A DNA stretch of 64,000 nt from Blastomussa wellsi (taxonomy: Eukaryota > Cnidaria > Anthozoa > Scleractinia > Plerogyridae), in NCBI GenBank assembly GCA_947652115.1, contig OX393572.1, positions 1,931,102-1,995,101 of the forward strand. Reading direction: 5' to 3'. Below, one piece after another: positions 44,601 to 53,600 of this stretch. Both the position numbers and the translations under genes were made by a program. Each line of letters opens with the position of its first letter. The first letter of the stretch is position 1. The notes under the pieces are model-generated. The model worked only from the letters and a program-made list of their open reading frames with translations, ran no database searches and was not told where the DNA came from.

Positions 44601-47600
44601 GCACCCCAAGTCAAAATTTCCAGGTTCGACTCCCAGTGTTTGGAAAAAAAAATATTTTTTCATGTTATTTGAGATATATATGTAGAATGACCTTCATGTA
44701 AAAGTCTAAAAGTGTGTAATCTGGTCCCAGTCCTTGTCATGTAAGGCTTTCCTTTTTGAACTCTAGAAGATACCAATGACATGTCAACTTGACCGGGTGA
44801 AAGTTTTTTCTTACCATCATCATCCATTGCAGTCTTATTCAGCAGCTGCATTGTAGACTCATGCCGGTGACACAGTGTCATGTATCCATTAAGATACTCC
44901 CCTACAAATTAGTGCAACATTGTAAAGATCATAAACAACCCATGTTTGTTAAAACAAGAAACTGTATCTAAACTTAATGTTCAAGTACTGTGCACAAACT
45001 ATTACTGCAAAAAAATATTTAGCTTTTGCTGTGGTAGGGCCATTCTATGTTACATAAAGCAAGTTCTGTCCTTTCGGCAATTTAAATGTCTATTTGTGGA
45101 AAGAATGCCTTTACATTGAGTAGAGTTTTGCAACAGGCCATTTCCGAGTTGCTGTTTGCCTCTATTTCAAAACTAGTCTAAGTGTGAAAGCATTCATATT
45201 AAAATGATATAATTTGGTTTTATCAACTCGGTTGATAATGTGAATTGGCCACCGTAAAGAGATTCAAAAGCTGACGTTTCGAGCATTAGCCCTTCGTCGG
45301 AGTTTGCTTTAAATACATGACAATTGACATGCAGGTAAAACTCATTTTCAAATGAATGGTTTCGCACTAAGACTCATTTTGAAACAGAGGCAAAAGAGAA
45401 CAAGGGAATGGTCTATTCATGTTATGATTATTTAATGAGTATCCAATAATGAATAAACATAATAAACTATGTTGTTTATAGTGGTCACGCACTTAGCTTC
45501 TTAACCACTAAGCTTAGCAAGCTTTTAGGCATGCCACTGAAACAAATATTCCAAATGAACGTAACACAGTTAAAAATCCCAACTGGCAGGAGGCAGACCA
45601 GTTGGCTATTTACAAGGCGTGACTAAGAATTTGAACTCAGGACAATCGAGAAACAAATTCCACAAGTGGCAGGGTGGAGGCTTTGACGCCAGGACCTCCA
45701 GATTACAATACCAGTGTCAAAATAAGCCAGCAACCGGGGCATTTCACCAGCTATTCCGAATACTGCGCTGGCTACTCCGGATGTTAGTAGGTCAGTTCTG
45801 AGCGTGATATTAGAGAAATAAAATGGAAATAGCCTTTTTGGATGGAACCTGCTACACAAAAACCTGCTGACAACCCTGCTAGTGCCTTAAACCACTTGGC
45901 CACACTGCCTCCTTACTATATAAAGTTCTTACTAACCTAACAAGCATTGGGGATTGTCATTCATCCTGGCTCTTACACACCAATGAGGAGCATGACAGGG
46001 GTCTAAATCACTGCAAGAAAATAGCTCAGGTAATCAGATAGGAACATGTTAACAATATATAGGGAAGGAAAAAATCTCTGTAAAACAAAGTACTTACGAG
46101 TAAACAGAATTGTCGACAATGACTTCTTCTGATAGGCAGGGCCATGTAGTTGACAGATGAAGCTCCCTGGCACAAAAATAATTTCATTAATTTAGCAATG
46201 AGATGACGTGCAGTGCAAGAAAACATTTTTTCTGTTTGTTCAGGTTTATGGTAATGTAGGGTCGAGTCAAAGTGAATTTCCAGCAAAAGTGACAGCACTT
46301 CAGTTCAGTTCTGCAGCATTAACCAACTTGAGGTATTTCTACTTCCCACTGGATGGATGCTAGTACATCACGCTGGGCGACTCATTTATACACCTGGGTA
46401 GGAAAAGCCACTTTGAGAGTAAAGTGTCTTGAACATAATGCAATGGACGAAGAACAAAGTGCCATCTATCAATGCAATATAATGGTCCTTGACAGACTGG
46501 AGTTCAGGGCTGGGTTGTTCAAAGCCAGGAGCCGGTTTCTTGAAAAGCCCGGAAACTTTTCGGGCCCATAAAGCCATTTTTAGTTATCTGTATCTAAAAA
46601 ACAGTGTATAGGCCTGAAACTTTGTATGAAGGGAACCACTGTTCATATAAAAAACATGTGAATAAAACAGCTCTGTATAATCATAAGTTTTGAGATTTTG
46701 CTATGGCTTTCCGGGTGCGAAAACTTTACGGGACCTTCAAGAAACGGGCCCCAGGTTAAGATAACACAGGGTTAGTGCGAAAGCAAATGCATGTTAACTG
46801 TTTTTGTCTACATTTTGATGATTGGGTGCTCTAAAAAGAAAAGGGAAAATTGCTGGCGAAAATGCATCTGAACAAAAGAAAAGGAAAGGAAACCCGGATT
46901 AAAATTTAACCCTGGGTTAGTGTTAATCGGCCATCGAACAACTGGGCCCTGAATGCTAACTATTAATCCAACACTCCCATTTGTTAAATGTCATAAAGGA
47001 TAATAAACAAAAGAAAATTGTGTTAATGAAATCAGGGCTCGACACTAACAGTAGCCAACTAGCCACAGACTAGTAGAAATTTAGTTTTGGTTGGTAGGTT
47101 TTCGATTTTCACTAGCCACTTTGGCTAGCTAGTAAACAAAATGAAATTGGCCGGACCAGTTTCTGTCTTCCTCAAGCAAGACAAAAACAAACACTTCGCT
47201 CAGAAACTGAAGATCAGAATTTCATCATAGACATCTCACGCTACCAGACTATGTTCCACAACAATTGTTTTATTATTGGAACTGATTTCAGAACAATGCA
47301 ATTGCCAACATTATGTATTTAAAGAAAGTCGCTTGCTTTGCGTTTCCAAGTCTTGCTTGGGATGAATATTGTTATCGGACCTAGCCAACACCAACACTGG
47401 GCTAGTAAATTTGTTTTTGACTCGTAACATCTAAGTTGTCACTTGCCACGAGGCTAGTAAGCTCAAAAGTCAGTGTCCAGCAATGGAAATAATAATTACC
47501 AATACCTTATTGGATCTTGACATGCTCCAAAAGGTAAAGTTCCCAGGTTGTTCACTCCAACTTTACATTCCAGGCATGAGGACAGATCAGGCGGTTCTTG

Positions 47601-50600
47601 CGGCCATGCATAATCTGTCCACTCATCCAGAATGTAAGTAAACCGAACAGTTAAAGTGACAGGTGGTATGGGAGATATTGGACACGCCTGCAACAAATAA
47701 AACAATCCATTAGAGCCCCAACAGAAAGCGTCAAGCCTGAGACATTCCATTCCTTTAAAAAGCTTCACGTCCTTTATTCTGTTTTGTTTATTTCTGAAAA
47801 GAATAGTGCACCTATCAATGACCCCTCCCTTTTTGAATAAGCTTTTGTTAGAAGTGGCTCTTGTTTCATTATTTAATATAGAGTTCCAAAGATATAAAGC
47901 TTGATGAAAAACTGACTTCTGAGCACAGTCAGTGTACATACATACATACTAGTGGCAAAGTGAACTGACTAGATGTGCAGACCCATTAATGTAAGTGACT
48001 AATGACTGCAATCTAAAACAACACACTAAATATCCCAATATCTAATGCTATGTAAGTCACGTTCAAGGTTTCATTGCACACTGTTTACAGAAAACTTAAC
48101 ATAAAACACCATACAATTACTACAGAAAAATAAAAAGTATGCTCATAGAAATTAACTAGTTGAGACAATAATTCATAGTGTTCCGTGACCAAAGTAGCCA
48201 ATGAGCTTTCGAGTTAGTCACTGTCATGAGGATATAAGCTGGCGTTGGCCATATGTTAAGTATAGTTTGAATCATAATGACATACCGGTAAAACGTAAGA
48301 AATGCGAGGAAAAAAATGTCCTACTGATATAATGAAATATCAGTTCCTTGTATACAGTAATGGGGTACAGAAATTATACTACAAAGCTCATCCTACCAAT
48401 TTGTCCTTAAAGATTTCAAGAAGTCCAGCTAAATGTCTGTATTGAGTAGGAACATGACGAAGGTGAGACATTTCAAATGACGTACGAAATCCACCTCCAG
48501 CACAGACACCAAAATAGATTTTTCTCCACCGCTGAAGGACATGAGCAAACATGGGAATTGTGCTGCAATGCAAAAAGATCTTGTTAAGCATGTCAAATAA
48601 ATAGTCCCAAAAAATTGAGGACTGCTGCTTGATCCACAGACATTACAGAACGTACCTAACAAATAAAGAAGCCTAAGCCATGTATTATTGAAAAAATAAA
48701 ATAAAATAAAAATACTGTCATAAAACACAACGGGCATTTGAGAACACGAGGGAAATGTAGAAAACATGAGCCGCAGGCGAGTGTTTTCTACATTTCTCGA
48801 GTGTTCTCATATTGCCAGAGTGTGTTATAATACATATGGCTTAGGCTTCTTCATTTGCTTTGATATAGATTTTATACGCCGCGAGTAAAAACACCAAAAC
48901 ACGCACGATCAATAAACTGAAGCAATTTAATTTCGCTTCTTCTACTTTCATCTCAAACTTAGAAGCTTCTTTCACAATCTCTGCAGCTTGACTCAGAATT
49001 TTGTCCGGAATTTCTTTATAGAAAATGTTCGCCGCCATCCCTTGCGAATTTTCACTAGAGTAAAGCTGACGAAAAACAATAAAGAACTCAGTTAAAATGA
49101 CCTAGTTCTCCAGGAGTTCTCGTAGCTCAGTGGATAGAGCGCCCGCCCGGTGTTCGGGAGGTCATGGGTTCGATTCCTGTCTGGGATTTTTCTTTGTCCC
49201 ACGCTCGTGTCATGTTGATTAATTACTTTCACATTAAATTTACCGAGCTGAAAATTTGTCATCACTCTCATTTCCACAACTCATGATGATAGCAGCATTG
49301 CTGATCCTATGCAGTATGCGGGACGCGTGTCACATAAGAACTCAGTTAAAATGACCTAGCTCTCCAGGAGTTCTCGTAGCTCAGTGGATAGAGCGCCCGC
49401 CCGGTGTTCGGGAGGTCATGGGTTCGATTCCTGTCAGGGACACAGAATTTTTCTTTGTCCCACGCTCGTGTCATGTTGATTAATTACTTTCACATTAAAT
49501 TTACCAAGCTGAAAATTTGCCATCATTCTCATTTCCACAATGAAACACGTTTTTTCTATGTTTTATACTCTGATAAAACATGTGTTTTCGTCCAATCAGA
49601 GTGTGCGCAGAGTCCTATCTATATTATAAAGATTAATATATTAATATAATGGCATTTTATTTTTTGGCTCAGCAGTTTTGAGGTAAATCCAAGCATTGTG
49701 ATTGATTCTTTCTTGGCTGGGATTTTTCCATACAGAACATTTCCATGGAAATGCTCAATAAGCCATGCAGAGGAATAAAGAAATTTATTGGTAGAGAATG
49801 CCTTGCAATTGTCTACTGGTTAGAGAACTATAAATTAATTAGAGCTACAGTCACTGTGGTGAATATTTTTCCATGGTGTAAAGCATTGACATCAGGACTA
49901 ACTACAATCTCCATCTGTTGAGTCAGCAGAAACTATCCAATAGTATAGTTATCACACTATAAAGAAAAGAAATAGAAGATAGGCTGGAAACATAAATTAA
50001 GGACGTTCGCGCCCAAATTTTCTACTTTTGAATTTTTTGAAACTCTCACCACTGTAAGATAATGAGTAACTGATGTCAAAAATTTAAAAAAATTTGGGGG
50101 TCACCGACTTCGTTTTGGAGATAACATGCCCAGAAGAACACCCTAAATCTGAAAACTCTCGCTTCATTAGCGGATACGGCTACAGTGTATGTAAGCACAA
50201 AAATATTGCAAATAAATCTTTGAAATGAATGTATATCTGTCAAATGTTGTTTAAAAGTGAAAAATTGGTGTGGTTCCTTAAAGAAAAAGTTCGCATTTAG
50301 CGACCACATTTCCACTCGCCTAACAGCAGCAAGATAGCAGGATTTGATAACCTGTGGGCAGAAAACTTCAACATTTTTAAACTTCCCACATTGATTTTTT
50401 GTTCATTTTTTTGACAATCTGCCAAGAATTGTAAACAAAATAAGTTCATGGAATAAAAAGTAGGTGTCACCGACCATTTAAGAGAGTAAAGTACCAGCAA
50501 GGCTGGCCCTTTGTTTTCCCTCAGCACGCACGCTCGATGGATGGCGTGGTGTGACAAATTCTATGCGCAGTAACGATGTGCACAAACAATTAGTGCGAAC

Positions 50601-53600
50601 GTCCTTAATATCAGATTTATGGAAGTTTTGTCTTTGTGTACCATTTGGAGTTGGTAGCAGCAATCGCAATAGAGCTGAGAAGAAGATGACACTTTGATTC
50701 ATTGTCGACGGCTTCAGTGTGTTCGGCTGGATGGATGACAAGGAATTCCTTTAAACCATACCTAGTCAATAAAGTAAAAATAACATTAACTTCAGTCTCA
50801 GTGACATTTTTAAAGGTTCTTGTATGCTGCATCTTGGAAAATGTAGACTGTGAACAATTTTCTTTTTTGCACTGACAGCATATGGCCATAACATAAGGTT
50901 GTTCATGGATTATTTGATGAGATGTTGGGAGGGAAAAACTACTCTGCATACTACGGTGGGGGGAGGGGCAAGCAAAGGTACAAATGATTAAGTCTGCATC
51001 TGAGCCTAGTGGCTCATTAGGCTGGAGTTTATCCTGGTTTCCTTATCATGAAGTGACTAGAAGTATTTCTACTCCCCCTGGTGGGGGACAGGGTTGCATA
51101 AAAACGAGCCCCTGTCCCCCTCCCACCACCAACCATCACCCACTCCCCAACACCTTATCAAAATTTCACGATAATCATGCAGCCATCATTCCAGTGCTCG
51201 AAATTAGTGGTTGCCCGGTTGCCCAAGACAACTAAAACTTCGTTCATGCAACCAGTTTTTAGTAAAAATAAAGGGCTGGTTGCCCAAGATTGTCCAGCAT
51301 TTGCCATAAGGACAACCTGGATTTTTTTCTAATTTCAAGCACTGTACTCACCATCGACTAAGGCAGTGTGTTCTGGGTGGAAAGTCAAATTCCATGTCAA
51401 ACATTTCCATCATTGCATCAGGTAAACAATCTTCTAAATCTGGCAAAATAATGAAAAGCTGGTAATATAATTATGTCATTCAAAAAGAAAAAAGTCTAAC
51501 AGCCCTGCATTTAAACCAAATTATATTAGCATGCAAAAACATCTTACTTTTTATACATTTCCTTTTTTTATTATTTTCCTTGGAGGAGTGTGCAGTTCCA
51601 GAAACTCTACACTTCCCCACCAAAGAAGGGATCAGAAATTCCTGGGGGGTGGGAGTGGGATTCTCATTGACCAAAAAATTTAAAGAAATGCATGAAACTT
51701 AATTGGAATTTCCAGGGGGGTGCGGGGGTCTTAGAAAACATCCCTTCTGTGTGCAAGGTTTGGATATTTTGTAAACTACACAATTTGGTTTTTAATCAGG
51801 ACATTACATTTCCTGGAGCCGATCAAATCCTCAATTCTTGTTGATTGCCTGCTTGAATTTGTTATAAAAGGCTATTTCTTGTTATAAATCAGTAGAGTAA
51901 AGTCTGCGTCGAGCCAAGTGGCCCATATCGCCGGAGCTTATCCCGGTTTCCTTAGCATGAAGCGACTCAGGGTATTTCTACTCCCCCCTGGATGGGAGGC
52001 TAGTCCACTGAAGGGTTATCCCCCCAGCAGTAAATTTGCCATTTATACACCTGGGTGAAGAGAGGCACTGTGAGAGTAAAGAGTCTTGCCCAAGAACACA
52101 ACACAGTGCCTCGGCCACGGCTCAAACCTGGACCACCCAATCCAGAGTCCAGTGCACAAACCATTAGGCCACTGCATGTGTAGTATACAAACAACTATTT
52201 ACAGCCTGTGTTCCACTAGCTATTGTTACTTTGAATTTGCGCACCTTCTGTTTGCTTGGCAGAATTTCTGGTGGCTTTCTTTCTTGACCTCAGATGATGG
52301 TATGCCACAACAAAGTTAAAATTACCAAAGGCTATTCTATCAGAGACTACTCCCCAGGTCCCCTCTCGTTGCTGCAATTGGTACAAAAAGAGATTAATAA
52401 GTGGTTACTCAAAACTTATAATATTGTACATGTATACAAGGAGGAATGATGGCATTTGCCCAGTGCGTTCAACCTAAGATACCACCGGGAACAACCAAGC
52501 CTGGCAGTGGCAGAGCCAGCTTATGTCACAATGGAGGGCAAGTGAGGACAATTACTGAGAAAGGCGTTACCTCATCACACAACTCTTTTTTGGAAAGATT
52601 GCATACAGTTTGTGTACATTTCTTAGATGACAGCTGCTGGATTATGCACAGCATTCAAAGGACGTCCTGCACAATAGCCATGGCTATTTTGGTTGGCAGA
52701 TGAAGTAAAGCCAGTGAGAAAGACCCTTCACTTGTGATAAATGGTCTCTGAAAATATAAGGGTCTTCCAAAATTTTATTGAAATTTCACAAATCACAGTT
52801 TTGTGTTCTGAGTGGTTCAAAGCATAGTCTCAATATTGCTTTGCAAAGTCTTTTGAGGTCTTTATCTCAATATTGCAATCTAAAAACTCCAATAAGCCCA
52901 GGTGGTCTCGCAGAGAAAATGCCAGTCTCAAGCTCACCCTCCTTTATGCTAGTACAGAATGGCTATGACTTGCCTAAAGGCCATGATGGAAATAATCAAT
53001 TTGCCATTCCAGCATTGATTTATACCCCTCGGTGGAGAGAGGCAGTGTGTGTCATGCCTTGCCCAAGAACACAATGCAGTCAGGGCTCGAACACGGACTG
53101 CACAGTTGAACTAGAGTGCAGGCCGCTAAAACCACTGTGTCACAGTGCCATTCCTCCATCCCTGCAAGTATTATTAAATTAAAAACAGTGCCGCCTACTT
53201 TGCACTGACGCTAGTTAATTTGACAGAATTAAGTTGATGATATTGATTTTCAATACTTTTAAGTCCATCACAAGAATGCAAAATAATCAATATTCATAAT
53301 AAATACGTTATTCTTTTAATGTATTTTACGGATGTATACCTCTCCACTACTTACATCAGTATTATCCTTTTTGTTTGGAATGGGATTCAGTCTGCTCTTT
53401 TCAAAATTTGCAAATATTCCCCTTACCTGTTAAAGAAAAGCAATCCATAATTCAGTCTCCTACAGTGTTTGACCTTAACTTTTACACTTACCAGTGCAGT
53501 CTTTGGGCAAATGAGGTTAAAAATTTCTGACAGGCATCCGCTTTCTGATCACGCCTCTTTATGCTTATTGACTTATGTGAGTTTGACTAGTAAGGAGGTC

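Noticed and set aside
44980..46580. A separate gene in the 45-46 kb region
   Set aside because: The coding signal there is fully explained by RAB3GAP1 exons 10 and 11. The remaining open frames overlap SINE and Penelope-like fragments.
47496..47939. Single 147-codon minus-strand gene at 47496-47939
   Set aside because: Only its last third is real coding sequence (RAB3GAP1 exon 9, 47506-47687). The rest is intron with in-frame translation but no similarity.
49120..49190. Possible tRNA gene (CGTAGCTCAGTGG ... GGTTCGATTCC)
   Set aside because: The same unit recurs 255 bp downstream with a shared leader and non-tRNA body. The anticodon arm does not fold cleanly. It is better explained as a SINE.
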